From the NCBI GenBank assembly GCA_011526565.1, contig WYBL01000026.1, positions 229,928 through 293,927 of the forward strand: DNA of 64,000 nt. The letters run 5' to 3'. The notes beneath the pieces are model-generated. The model made no database searches, was not told the origin of the DNA, and worked only from the letters and a program-made list of their open reading frames with translations. Below are positions 36,749-47,047 of this stretch, piece after piece. Origin of the DNA: Acidobacteriota bacterium (lineage in GTDB: Bacteria; Acidobacteriota; Vicinamibacteria; Fen-336). The position numbers were made by a program, and so were the translations under genes. Position 1 is the stretch's first letter; every line of letters begins with the position of its first letter.

Positions 36749-37879
36749 CTATCCGGCGACCAGCGCCGCGGAGGGCTCGCTGGCCTCGCCGTCCCCGTCC
36801 GGCGGCAGCTCCGCCGCCAGCGCCCGGTTCTGCTCGAGCGCCTCGTCGAACGAGGCCGCCGCGATCAGCCGCGCGGCGATCGCGCGATGGGTCGTCTCGC
36901 GCCCGTCGCGCAGCAGCCGCTCCAGCGGCGCGAGGCCCTCGCCCTGCGGCAGTCGCGTCTGCAAGAGCGGGTGGCGGCGCGAGGCCTCGCCCCACTCCGC
37001 TTCCGGCAGCGGCCGGTAGCGGCAGAAGAAGCCGAGGTGCCACGGCAGCAGTTCGCCGATGCGGCGGTGCGCGGACGGCTTGTCGCCGAAGTACTCGCGC
37101 ATGAAGCCGAGCAGCCGCCAGGTCATGTACAGCCGCTCTTCGGGGTCCGGGAAGATCTCTCGCCGCTCGCGGATCTCGCGGAACAGCCACGGCTTGATCA
37201 GCGCGCCGCGGCCCAGCATCAGCGCCGACACCCCGGTGCGCTGCCAGCGCTCGTGGGCCTCGTAGTGGGTGAGCACGTCGCCGTTGCCGATCACCGGCAC
37301 CGAGCGCTCGGACGCGACCCTCGCGATCGCGTCCCAGTTGGCGGCCTTCTGGTAGCGCTGCTCGCGGAAGCGGCCGTGGACGCCGATCGCCGCGGCGCCC
37401 GCCTCTTCGCAGGCCTTCGCGACCTCGGACACGTTCTCGCCTTTGGCCTCGCTCCAGCCCAGCCGCAGCTTGACGGTGACCGGCACGTCGACGGCCTTCA
37501 CCATCTCCGTCACGACGCGCGCCAGCAGCGTCGGCTTGCGCAGCAGGCTGGCGCCCAGGCCCTTGCGGGTGATGGCGTCGATCGGGCAGCCGCAGTTGAG
37601 GTCGACGAAGCGGGCGCCGCGCGAGGCCGCGAGGCGCGCGCCTTCGGCCGCGGTCTCCGGCTTGCGGTCGGCGAGCTGCACGCCGAAGAACGGCTCGGAC
37701 GGGTGCGAGCGCAGCAGCGCGAACTCGGCGGGGGAGTTGGAGAGCAGGTTCTTGACCACCGCCATCTCGGAGGTGGTCACCTCGGCTCCGAGCTCGACCA
37801 CCAGCCGGCGGAACGCCGCGTGCCCGCCTCGTGTCAGCGGAGCGAGCACGACCTTGCCGGCGAACGGGGATTCAGCCAT
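36749..37879 (-). CDS. tRNA-dihydrouridine synthase, Dus3-like
   Basis: From ATG 37879 the 376-residue protein has the FMN-binding TIM barrel of Dus enzymes: 'GKVVLAPLTRGGHAAFRRL', 'DLNCGCPIDAITRKGLGASL', 'VTVKLRLGW', 'AIGVHGRFREQRYQ' and 'VPVIGNGDVLTHYEA'. 'TSEMAVVKNLLSNSPAEFAL' and 'FFGVQLADRKPETA' resemble eukaryotic Dus3 more than E. coli DusA/B/C, by my reading. The enzyme reduces uridines in tRNA with NADPH. The C-terminal 60 residues are an extra acidic helical tail. It is the first gene of a minus-strand operon with catabolic genes, an odd grouping that may reflect only a shared promoter. Confidence 0.88.
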   Translation of the reverse strand: MAESPFAGKVVLAPLTRGGHAAFRRLVVELGAEVTTSEMAVVKNLLSNSPAEFALLRSHPSEPFFGVQLADRKPETAAEGARLAASRGARFVDLNCGCPIDAITRKGLGASLLRKPTLLARVVTEMVKAVDVPVTVKLRLGWSEAKGENVSEVAKACEEAGAAAIGVHGRFREQRYQKAANWDAIARVASERSVPVIGNGDVLTHYEAHERWQRTGVSALMLGRGALIKPWLFREIRERREIFPDPEERLYMTWRLLGFMREYFGDKPSAHRRIGELLPWHLGFFCRYRPLPEAEWGEASRRHPLLQTRLPQGEGLAPLERLLRDGRETTHRAIAARLIAAASFDEALEQNRALAAELPPDGDGEASEPSAALVAG

Positions 37880-37924
37880 GAGCGCGCGATTGTAGCGTCG
37901 GCCGTCGCCCGTTTGCGGAACTCC

Positions 37925-38036
37925 GGAACGGGTTCCCTGCCGGTTGCCTAAATCGGCAACAATGCCCGGTAACTGTTCCCGTCGAAATGTCGATAACTGA
38001 TTGAACAATAGACATTTAACTAAGACTGCGTAACTG
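37925..38036. promoter_or_regulatory. Repeat-rich divergent regulatory region
   Basis: The 183-base space between the divergent Dus and gluzincin genes is much richer in A+T than its surroundings. It contains GGAAC-GG-GTTCC (37925-37936), GTTGCC/GGCAAC (37943-37960, 6-bp spacer), and AAATGTC/GACATTT (37985-38017, 19-bp spacer). TAACTG or TAACTA occurs at 37970, 37994, 38017 and 38031. No clear promoter boxes could be assigned. Several transcription-factor sites are likely. Confidence 0.5.
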
Positions 38037-38062
38037 GACTTCGGCCTGCTCTAGCAGCGGGC

Positions 38063-38755
38063 ATGAAGAACCTGGGCACGATCGTGATGGCGGCGGCGGT
38101 GAGCGGGCTGTCCAGCACTCCGGCCCGGGCTGCGGGTTGCCACACCCTCGAGACCGGCCGCTTCGAGTTCGTGCTCTACGAGTGCGACGAGAAGGTCTCG
38201 AAGTCCGACGCGAAGAAGGCCGAGAGCTTCCTGGCCGAGACCGAGCAGGCGTTGGGCGTCACGGTCGCCAAGGTCGAGTACCACAAGGTGGCGCTGCCGG
38301 CCCAGGTCGACGCGCTGACCGGCGTCTACGGCGAGGGCGTCACGCTGCCGAAGACGGGCCAGATCTTCTCGACCCGCACCTTCCACGCCCACGAGCTGGT
38401 CCACCGCGCGGCGATCGAGCTGGGCGACCCGGGCCGCTTCTTCCACGAAGGCCTGGCGCTGGCGCTGGCGCCGGAGAAGGGCTGGACGGTCAAGGACATG
38501 CAGAAGCGCGCGAAGTCGGTCCTGGCCCGCAAGCCGGTGGGCGACTTCGTCAAGAACTTCGAGCGGATGGAGCAGGGCGACGCGTACGCGGTCGCCGGCG
38601 CGTTCGTCTCCGACCTGATCGCCAAGCACGGCGTCGAGCGCGTCGCCGAGCTGTTCCGCCGCGCCGGCCGCTCCAAGAACGCGGACGGCGCCTTCGTCGC
38701 GGTGTTCGGCACGACGCTCGACGCGGCGACGACGGCCTGGGCGCAGGCGCTCTAG
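38063..38755 (+). CDS. Exported gluzincin-type metallopeptidase-like protein
   Basis: This 230-residue protein has a signal peptide (about 1-24, 'AAAVSGLSSTPARAAG'). It carries the zinc motif H110-E-L-V-H114 and a likely third ligand Glu129 in 'RFFHEGLALAL', 14 residues later, the pattern of gluzincin peptidases. Cys26 and Cys41 could form a disulfide. The rest is helical ('LFRRAGRSKNADGAFVAVFG'). Similar short proteins are annotated as peptidase MA-like. It may act in the periplasm or outside. The start follows a low-GC region without a strong ribosome site, and the gene stands alone, with 157 bases to the TonB receptor. Confidence 0.7.
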   Translation: MKNLGTIVMAAAVSGLSSTPARAAGCHTLETGRFEFVLYECDEKVSKSDAKKAESFLAETEQALGVTVAKVEYHKVALPAQVDALTGVYGEGVTLPKTGQIFSTRTFHAHELVHRAAIELGDPGRFFHEGLALALAPEKGWTVKDMQKRAKSVLARKPVGDFVKNFERMEQGDAYAVAGAFVSDLIAKHGVERVAELFRRAGRSKNADGAFVAVFGTTLDAATTAWAQAL

Positions 38756-38782
38756 TCTTGGACGGGCGTACCGGGCACAGCG

Positions 38783-38865
38783 GAGATCAGGATCTCACAG
38801 AAAACACGTGGGTTGCGCTTTGCAATGAATATGGAATTGACTTTCAGAATCAAAATTGAGACGAT
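38783..38865 (+). promoter_or_regulatory. Palindrome and possible promoter upstream of TonB receptor
   Basis: GAGATC-AG-GATCTC (38783-38796) is a perfect 14-bp palindrome shortly after the gluzincin stop. Further on, an A+T-rich stretch holds TTGACT (38837-38842), 17 bp and GACGAT (38860-38865), a plausible promoter for the receptor operon. A convincing Fur box was not found, though iron control is expected for such genes. Confidence 0.4.
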
Positions 38866-38912
38866 CCCGCGCCGAATCCCGCCTGGGGTTCTCGCGAGGA
38901 GGTCGCCACGAA

Positions 38913-41291
38913 ATGACAGCGTTCCGAAGCCGCATCCGCACCTGCATCTACGTCCTGATTCCCCTTCTGGCGCTGGCCTTCACCGGGACGGCCGCGGCCG
39001 ACCACTCCGTGGCGGGCCACGTAGTCGACTCCACGGGCGGCGCCTTGCCCGGCGCGGTCGTCGAGATCGAGGCAGGGGGCAGCGCCCGCGAGGTCTTCGC
39101 CGACGAACGCGGCTCGTTCCGTTTCGCGGGCGTGCCCGCCGGCCGGGCGACCCTCGTGGCCCGGCTCGACGGGTTCGCCGCGCGCCGCGTGGAGTTCGTG
39201 ATCGGGCCGGACACGGGGGCGCTGCGGCTAGTGCTCGAGCCCGCCGGCTTCCGCCAGGAGGTGACCGTCACCGCGACCCGCGTCGAGACGCCGGTGACGG
39301 CGCTCGCCAACACGGTCACGCTCGTGGAGGCCGAGACGATCCAGGCGCGGACGGCGCTGAGCGACGACCTGCCCAGCCTGCTCGAGAGCGCCGTGCCGGG
39401 CTTCGGGCCCAGCCTCAAGAAGCTGACCGGGCGGGCCGAGACGCTGCGCGGCCGCAACCCGCTCTACACGATCAACGGGGTGCCGCAGCACACGCCCTTG
39501 CGCGATGGCGAGCGCGACGGCCACACGATCGACCTGGACTTCGTCGAGCGGGTCGAGGTGATCCACGGCTCCAACGCGATCCAGGGCATCGGCGCGACCG
39601 GTGGCGTCGTCAACATGGTGACCAAGGCGCCGCACGCGGACGGAAGCTGGACCCACGACGTGCGGCTCTCCGTGGGCAACGGCGACGGCTTCGAGGACGA
39701 CGGCTGGTCGACCAAGGCCTCGTACCTGGTCGGGCGCCGCGTCGGCTCGTTCGATTTCGTTGCCGGCGCCTCAGCACACCTGCGCGGGCTCTTCTACGAC
39801 GCCGAGGGCAACCCGGTCGGCCTGTACCCGACCCAGGGCGACATCATGGACTCGCGCGCCCGCAACCTCTACTTCAAGGGCGGCGTGGCGCTCGACGCCC
39901 AGCGCCGGCTGGAACTGACGTTCAACGACTTCCGCCTCGCCCGCGACGGCGACTTCGTGGTCCGCAACGGCAACCGCGCGAGGGGCCTGCTGACCGGCAC
40001 CGTCGAAGGCGATCCGCGGCCGACCACGGGCGACCCGGCCGAAAACGACGTCACCACCGCCTCGCTCGAGTACCGCGATCGCGACCTCGCGAGCGGCGAG
40101 TTCGTCGCCCAGGCCTACCTCTACGACTACTGGGCGCTCTTCGAGGGCGGCGCGTTCGGCACCTTCGCGCTGACCACCGGCGGTCCGGCGTTCCTCGACC
40201 AGTCGGCGATCCGGAGCGACAAGCTCGGCCTCAAGCTCACCTATCAGTTGCCGCACGGCCGCCTCGCCGGGTTCACGCCCACCTTCGGCCTCGACCTCTC
40301 GCAGGACGAGAGCGCGCAGGTGCTGGCTCGCACCGACCGCGTGTGGGTGCCGGACACGCGGCTGCGGGCGGCGGCGCCGTTCGCGCAGGTGCAGCGGGTG
40401 TTCGGCGACCGCCTGATCGTGAGCGGCGGCCTGCGCGTGGAACTGGCGCGGCTCCAGGTCGACGACTACACGACGCTGCCGTCGTCGCGCAGCACGTTCG
40501 TCGCAGGTGGCTCGCCTTCGTTCTCGCGGGCGCTGCCCAACGCCGGCGTCGTGTTCCACGCGACCGACCGCCTCTCCACCTACGCCTCGTGGTCGCAGGG
40601 CTTCACGATGCCCGACGTCGGCCGCGTGCTGCGCGCGGTCAGCACGCCCGGGCTCTCGGTCGAGCGGCTCGTGGACGTGGAGCCGATCGTCACCGGCAAC
40701 GCCGAGTTCGGCGTCGACTGGCGCAGCCGCCGCGTGCGCGCCCACGCGGCCTGGTACCGCTCGGGCTCCGACCGCGGCTCGATCCTCGACCCGACGCCCG
40801 AGGGCATCTTCAACGTGCGCCGCGAGCCGACCCGCATCGAAGGCCTCGACGCGACGCTGGAGCTGGCGCCGGGCGAAGCCTGGCGGCTCGGCGGCAGCTT
40901 CGCCTGGCTGCGCGGGCGCTACGACACCAACGGCGACGGCGATCCCGACACCGACCTCGATGGCGCCAACCTCGGCCCCAACCGCCTCAACCTGTTCGCG
41001 TCGGCGACGCTGCCCGCGGGCCTCTCGGCCCGGCTCCAGGTCTCGCGGCTGCTGGACCGCGCGTTCCGCGGCCCGGCCGCGCAAGCGGGACGCGACTTCG
41101 AGGGCTACACGACGGCCGACCTCTCGGTCGCCGCAGAGACCGGCCTCGGCCGCTTCCGCCTCGGCGTCGAGAACCTGTTCGATCGCCAGTACGTGACCTA
41201 CTTCTCGCAGACCGAGGCGTTCCTGCGCAACGACACCTACTTCGCGGGCCAGGGCCGCACGCTGAGCCTGGTCTTCGAGCGCCGCTTCTAG
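38913..41291 (+). CDS. TonB-dependent receptor with carboxypeptidase-regulatory-like N-terminal domain
   Basis: ATG 38913 has the ribosome site GAGGAGG (38896-38902). The 792-residue protein has a signal peptide (to about residue 30), a carboxypeptidase-regulatory-like beta domain (about 32-115, 'VDSTGGALPGAVVEIEAGG'), a plug domain ('VTVTATRVETPVTALAN', 'LYTINGVPQHTPL', 'IDLDFVERVEVIHGSNA', 'GIGATGGVVNMVTK') and a beta barrel. The barrel ends 'RLGVENLFDRQYVTYFS' and 'LSLVFERRF' with a terminal Phe. It imports a bulky ligand, most likely a ferric siderophore, across the outer membrane using TonB energy. The PepSY membrane protein nine bases downstream supports an iron role. Confidence 0.93.
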   Translation: MTAFRSRIRTCIYVLIPLLALAFTGTAAADHSVAGHVVDSTGGALPGAVVEIEAGGSAREVFADERGSFRFAGVPAGRATLVARLDGFAARRVEFVIGPDTGALRLVLEPAGFRQEVTVTATRVETPVTALANTVTLVEAETIQARTALSDDLPSLLESAVPGFGPSLKKLTGRAETLRGRNPLYTINGVPQHTPLRDGERDGHTIDLDFVERVEVIHGSNAIQGIGATGGVVNMVTKAPHADGSWTHDVRLSVGNGDGFEDDGWSTKASYLVGRRVGSFDFVAGASAHLRGLFYDAEGNPVGLYPTQGDIMDSRARNLYFKGGVALDAQRRLELTFNDFRLARDGDFVVRNGNRARGLLTGTVEGDPRPTTGDPAENDVTTASLEYRDRDLASGEFVAQAYLYDYWALFEGGAFGTFALTTGGPAFLDQSAIRSDKLGLKLTYQLPHGRLAGFTPTFGLDLSQDESAQVLARTDRVWVPDTRLRAAAPFAQVQRVFGDRLIVSGGLRVELARLQVDDYTTLPSSRSTFVAGGSPSFSRALPNAGVVFHATDRLSTYASWSQGFTMPDVGRVLRAVSTPGLSVERLVDVEPIVTGNAEFGVDWRSRRVRAHAAWYRSGSDRGSILDPTPEGIFNVRREPTRIEGLDATLELAPGEAWRLGGSFAWLRGRYDTNGDGDPDTDLDGANLGPNRLNLFASATLPAGLSARLQVSRLLDRAFRGPAAQAGRDFEGYTTADLSVAAETGLGRFRLGVENLFDRQYVTYFSQTEAFLRNDTYFAGQGRTLSLVFERRF

Positions 41292-41299
41292 GATCGCCC

Positions 41300-42397
41300 G
41301 TGGAACTCCTGAGGCGGTTGCACCGCTGGGCGGGGCTCGCCGTCGGCCTCGTGCTCGGCGTCGTGGCCGCCTCGGGAGGCCTGCTGCTGTTCGAGGCGGA
41401 CTACCACCGCGCCCGCCACCCGCGGCTCGCGGCGGCGGTCACGCCGGAGGAGCGCGCCGGCCGCGGCGACGCCCTGGAGCGTCTCTTCGCGCAGGTCCCG
41501 CCGGCCGAGGTGCGGGTCGTGCGCTTCCCGGACGACGGGCTGAACGGCTTCGAGCTGTGGCTCGCGGACGGTTCGCAGGCCCTCGCCGACCCGGTCACCG
41601 GCGCCCTGATCGAGCGCTGGACCTGGCGCGACAGCCTGCCCGGGTTCCTGTTCGAGCTGCACGCCCACCTGCTCGCGGGCAGGACGGGTCACGCCGTCAA
41701 CGGCATCGTCGCCCTCGGCGGCGTGTTCTTCGCGCTGAGCGGCGTGATCCTGTGGTGGCCCGGACGGCGCAGCGGGTACCGCCTCCGCCGCGCCCTGCCG
41801 CGGGGGCTCGGCGGCGTCGAGTGGCTGCGCTCGCACGCGGCCTCGGGTGTCCTCCTGTCGGCGCCGCTGCTGCTGTTCGCCGCAACCGGCGCGGCGCTCG
41901 TCTTCAGCGCTCCCACGGCGCGCGCGTTGAGCGCGCTCCTCGATCGCACCCCGCCGCGGGTTCCCGACGCCACGGTGTCGCTGCAGCCGCGGCCGTTCCG
42001 ACCCTGGCGCGAGGTCGTGGCCGCGGCGGAGGCCGCGTTTGGCGCGGGCGAGGTCGTGATGCTCTCCCCGGGCCGCGGCGACGACGCGGCGGTGCGCGTG
42101 CGCAAGCGGCTGCCGGGGGAGTGGCATCCCAACGGGCGGAGCTGGGTGGTGATCGACCCGTACGAGGCGCGCGTGCTGCAGGCGATCGACGCCCGCGAGC
42201 AGGGCGCGGGAACCCGGCTGGCCCACGCGATCTACCCGGTCCACGCCGCGCGCGGCACTGGCTCCGCGCTGTTCTTGCCCGCCCTGCTGGGCGCGCTGGG
42301 CGGCGCCTGGCTGGCCGCCGGCGGGCTGGCGGCGTGGTGGCTGCGACGGCGCGCGAGTGAGATCGCGCACGTGGCCCGGGAGGGCGCGTCCCTATAA
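41300..42397 (+). CDS. PepSY-associated transmembrane protein
   Basis: The GTG at 41300 is nine bases after the receptor stop. The 365-residue protein has the PepSY-TM architecture: 'RLHRWAGLAVGLVLGVVAAS' as first helix, a periplasmic region, a central pair of helices with 'ELHAHLLAGRTGHAVNG' and 'FALSGVILWWPG', and a last pair near 'LLFAATGAALVFSA' and 'LLGALGGAWLAAGG'. Histidines in the helices may bind haem. Relatives sit beside siderophore receptors and act as inner-membrane reductases releasing iron from siderophores. The TAA stop forms part of the -10 element of the next gene. Confidence 0.85.
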   Translation: MELLRRLHRWAGLAVGLVLGVVAASGGLLLFEADYHRARHPRLAAAVTPEERAGRGDALERLFAQVPPAEVRVVRFPDDGLNGFELWLADGSQALADPVTGALIERWTWRDSLPGFLFELHAHLLAGRTGHAVNGIVALGGVFFALSGVILWWPGRRSGYRLRRALPRGLGGVEWLRSHAASGVLLSAPLLLFAATGAALVFSAPTARALSALLDRTPPRVPDATVSLQPRPFRPWREVVAAAEAAFGAGEVVMLSPGRGDDAAVRVRKRLPGEWHPNGRSWVVIDPYEARVLQAIDAREQGAGTRLAHAIYPVHAARGTGSALFLPALLGALGGAWLAAGGLAAWWLRRRASEIAHVAREGASL

Positions 42398-42398
42398 T
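42393..42398 (+). promoter_or_regulatory. -10 element TATAAT inside the PepSY stop
   Basis: A perfect TATAAT overlaps the stop codon of the PepSY gene (TAA 42395-42397) and lies 15 bases before the ATG of the second kinase. The -35 region at 17 bp is poor. It should give a leader of under ten bases. Confidence 0.6.
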
Positions 42399-42413
42399 CG
42401 CGAGGCAACCCCC

Positions 42414-44960
<2,547 letters not shown>

Positions 44961-45029
44961 CGGCGGTACGATCCGTGCATCGCTGATGGCGAGAGCGCAA
45001 GCCCGTCGCTGGCGCGCGGGGAGGAGTCG

Positions 45030-45440
45030 ATGACGGTCGAGCAGCCCGAGCCGCACCTGGTCCTGGTCGTCGACGACGACGCGGAGTTCGCGAAGAGCGT
45101 CGCGGACTCGCTGGCGGACGTCGACATCGCCGTCGAGTGGCGCGACGATCCCGCCGCCGCCCTCGCGCTGGCCGGCGAGCGTTCGTTCGAGGTCGCGGTC
45201 GTCGACCTGATCATGCCCGCGATGGACGGGCTGGAGCTCGCCCAGTCGCTGCGGCGCACGCCGGGGCAGCCCGAGGTGATCGTGCTGACGGGCCACGCCG
45301 ACCTGCAGACCGCGATCGCGGGGCTGCGCCAGGGCCTGTTCGATTACCTGCAGAAGCACGCCCTCAACCCGGCCCAGTTGCGCAAGGCGGTGCGGGCGGC
45401 GATCGCGCGCCGCGCCGCGGCGCGCGGCAGCGCCGGCTAG
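45030..45440 (+). CDS. Single-domain response regulator
   Basis: ATG 45030 has GAGGAG directly upstream. The 136-residue protein is one receiver domain: acidic pocket 'VVDDDAEF' (Asp15-17), phospho-acceptor Asp59 in 'AVVDLIMPAMDG', 'VIVLTGHAD' with the switch Thr, and the conserved Lys in 'YLQKH'. There is no output domain, so it probably relays phosphate or docks to a partner. Its TAG stop shares the palindrome CTAG with the convergent EAL gene stop, so the two genes overlap by four bases. It stands at the edge of the signalling island. Confidence 0.9.
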   Translation: MTVEQPEPHLVLVVDDDAEFAKSVADSLADVDIAVEWRDDPAAALALAGERSFEVAVVDLIMPAMDGLELAQSLRRTPGQPEVIVLTGHADLQTAIAGLRQGLFDYLQKHALNPAQLRKAVRAAIARRAAARGSAG

Positions 45441-46615
45441 CCCGCCAGCGGGGCGGCCGCCGGGCGCGCCAGCAGGAAGCCCTGCAGCAGATCGCAGCCC
45501 AGCTCTTCCACCACCGCGCGTTCGCCGGGGCGCTCGATGCCCTCGGCGACGACAGCGATGCCGAGGTCGTGGCAGGTCTCGACCATCGCCCGCACCAGCC
45601 GCCGCTTGACCGGCTCGCAGTCGACGTCGCGGATCAGCGCCATGTCGAGCTTGACGAAGTCGGGCTCGAGCGCCGCAAACCCGTTGAGGTTCGAGTGACC
45701 CGCGCCGAGGTCGTCGAGCGCGATCCGGAAGCCGGCCGCGCGCAGCTCGCGGAGCCGCTCCCGCAGGCGCGAGCCGGTTTCGAGCGGGGCCTGCTCGGTG
45801 ATCTCGAGCACGATCGAGCCCGCCCGCGCGACGAACGGCGCTTCGGCGGCCAGCAGCGACGGGTCGAGCAGGTCGGCGGGCGTGAGGTTGACGAAGACCA
45901 GGCCCGACGCGAAGGCGCGGTCGTCGGTCGCGGTGCAGGCTCGCACCCGGGCGGCCAGTTCGCCGAGCCGGCCCAGGCGCTCGGCCGCGGCCAGCATCTG
46001 CGCGGGCCGCACCAGCGCCGGCTCGCGCGAGCGCAGCAGGGCCTCGTGCGCGAACAGGCTGCCGTCGCGCCGGAAGAGTGGCTGCCAGGCGATCCACAAC
46101 GAGCCGAGCGCGCGCTCGAAGGCCCGGGTCAGCCCCGCCTCCAGCCCGTCGACCTGCCGGTCCGCAGCGCTCGGGCGCTGGCGGCGCTGCCGTCCCTCGG
46201 CGGCGGCCGCGGCGACGGCGTCCAGCAGCTCCGTCGCGGCGACCGGCTTCAGCAGGTAGCGCTGGGCGCCGAGCTGCACCGCGTCGATCGCCGTCTCCAG
46301 CGAGGGGCTGCCGGTCAGGAACACGACGGGGAGCTCGCGGTCGCGGGCGCGAACGGCCTTCAGCACGTCGACGCCGCCGAGTCCCGGCAGCCCCACGTCG
46401 GTCAACACGAGGTCGTAGCCGCCGATGGCGAGTTCGCGGATGGCGGCTTCGCCGTCCTCGGCGGCCGTCACCCGGTAGCCCGCGTCCTCCAGCAGCTCGC
46501 GGGTCACGCCGAGCAGCCCCGTGTCGTCGTCGACGAGCAGCACGTGGGGGGCGGGCACGACGCCCGATGCCGGGAACTCCACCCGGGCATCGGGAAGAAC
46601 CGGACCCGCGTTCAC
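45437..46615 (-). CDS. Receiver-EAL c-di-GMP phosphodiesterase
   Basis: The GTG at 46615 overlaps the stop of the small upstream gene (GTGA), which decides the start. The 392-residue protein has a receiver (about 20-135: 'HVLLVDDDTGLLG', 'DLVLTDVGLPGLGG', 'RYLLKPV') and an EAL domain (about 155-392). The active-site residues appear complete: 'AHEALLR', 'VFVNLTPADLL', 'IVLEITEQ', 'IALDDLGAGHSNLNG', 'VKLDMALIRDV', 'VAEGIE' and 'LLQGFLLARP'. It should hydrolyse c-di-GMP under control of receiver phosphorylation. It is cotranscribed with the small protein from a sigma54-type promoter. Confidence 0.92.
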   Translation of the reverse strand: MNAGPVLPDARVEFPASGVVPAPHVLLVDDDTGLLGVTRELLEDAGYRVTAAEDGEAAIRELAIGGYDLVLTDVGLPGLGGVDVLKAVRARDRELPVVFLTGSPSLETAIDAVQLGAQRYLLKPVAATELLDAVAAAAAEGRQRRQRPSAADRQVDGLEAGLTRAFERALGSLWIAWQPLFRRDGSLFAHEALLRSREPALVRPAQMLAAAERLGRLGELAARVRACTATDDRAFASGLVFVNLTPADLLDPSLLAAEAPFVARAGSIVLEITEQAPLETGSRLRERLRELRAAGFRIALDDLGAGHSNLNGFAALEPDFVKLDMALIRDVDCEPVKRRLVRAMVETCHDLGIAVVAEGIERPGERAVVEELGCDLLQGFLLARPAAAPLAG

Positions 46616-46950
46616 CGCGCACCACCGGCCTGCGTGAGCGGTGCCGGCCACGCCGAGACCCCGACGAAGCGCAGGCACTGGATCGCCGCCTTGTTGAGGA
46701 CGATCACCGGCTCCAGGCCGTCGCCTCCATCCGTCGAGACGTCGGTCAGGTTCAGGAAAGGGCGGCCGTCGCACAACACGTCGAGCACGCGGGACTTGCC
46801 GTCGGGCACGTGCAACGTGCCCAGGTAGCTGTGGCGCTCCGTCTGGACCAGCACGGTCGCGCGCCGCGCGGCCGCTTCGCCCGCCCGGCTCGGGGTTCGT
46901 TCGTTCTCGCCCGACCGCTCGACGAGGACCTCGAGGTTCGGCTCCTTCAT
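46612..46950 (-). CDS. Small conserved protein (copy 1 of paralogous pair), first gene of EAL operon
   Basis: The 112-residue protein starts at ATG 46950 with AAGGGAGAG upstream. Its core, 'YLGTLHVPDGKSRVLDVLC' then 'DGRPFLNLTDVSTDGG' and 'NKAAIQCLRFVG', is closely similar to the protein at 51696-52028. The N-terminal 30 residues and C-terminal tail differ. It is soluble, has no signal peptide, and is probably a small beta domain. I recall similar proteins only as a domain of unknown function. It is translationally coupled to the receiver-EAL gene and expressed from a near-consensus sigma54 promoter. A role as a regulator or adaptor in c-di-GMP signalling is inference. Confidence 0.8.
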   Translation of the reverse strand: MKEPNLEVLVERSGENERTPSRAGEAAARRATVLVQTERHSYLGTLHVPDGKSRVLDVLCDGRPFLNLTDVSTDGGDGLEPVIVLNKAAIQCLRFVGVSAWPAPLTQAGGAR

Positions 46951-46977
46951 TCGGCTCTCCCTTCGCCGGGGGGATTA

Positions 46978-46992
46978 GCAGCCCGCGTGCCA
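46978..46992 (-). promoter_or_regulatory. Sigma54 promoter of the small protein/EAL operon
   Basis: Read on the minus strand, TGGCAC (46992-46987), five bases and CTGC (46981-46978) match the -24/-12 consensus TGGCAC-N5-TTGC except for one base. The predicted start near 46966 is just upstream of the ribosome site of the gene at 46950. Confidence 0.75.
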
Positions 46993-47006
46993 GCTCCCCG
47001 GGGCTG

Positions 47007-47021
47007 TGGCAGGCTTCGTGC
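47007..47021 (+). promoter_or_regulatory. Weak sigma54 promoter of the kinase/NtrC operon
   Basis: TGGCAG, five bases, GTGC: the invariant GG and GC are correctly spaced, with two mismatches elsewhere. It faces away from the minus-strand sigma54 promoter in a 97-base intergenic space, which also holds two CCCCGGGG palindromes (46996-47003, 47029-47036). It would make the sigma54 activator operon self-controlled. Confidence 0.45.
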
Positions 47022-47047
47022 GAGAAGCCCCCGGGGAGGTGCTGGCC

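Noticed and set aside
38800..38912. Fur box upstream of the TonB receptor
   Set aside because: The A+T-rich stretch does not match the repeated NAT(A/T)AT pattern well enough; iron control remains only an expectation.
44961..45029. Sigma54 promoter for the lone receiver
   Set aside because: No GG-N10-GC pair fits; a TACGAT at 44967-44972 is a more likely -10.
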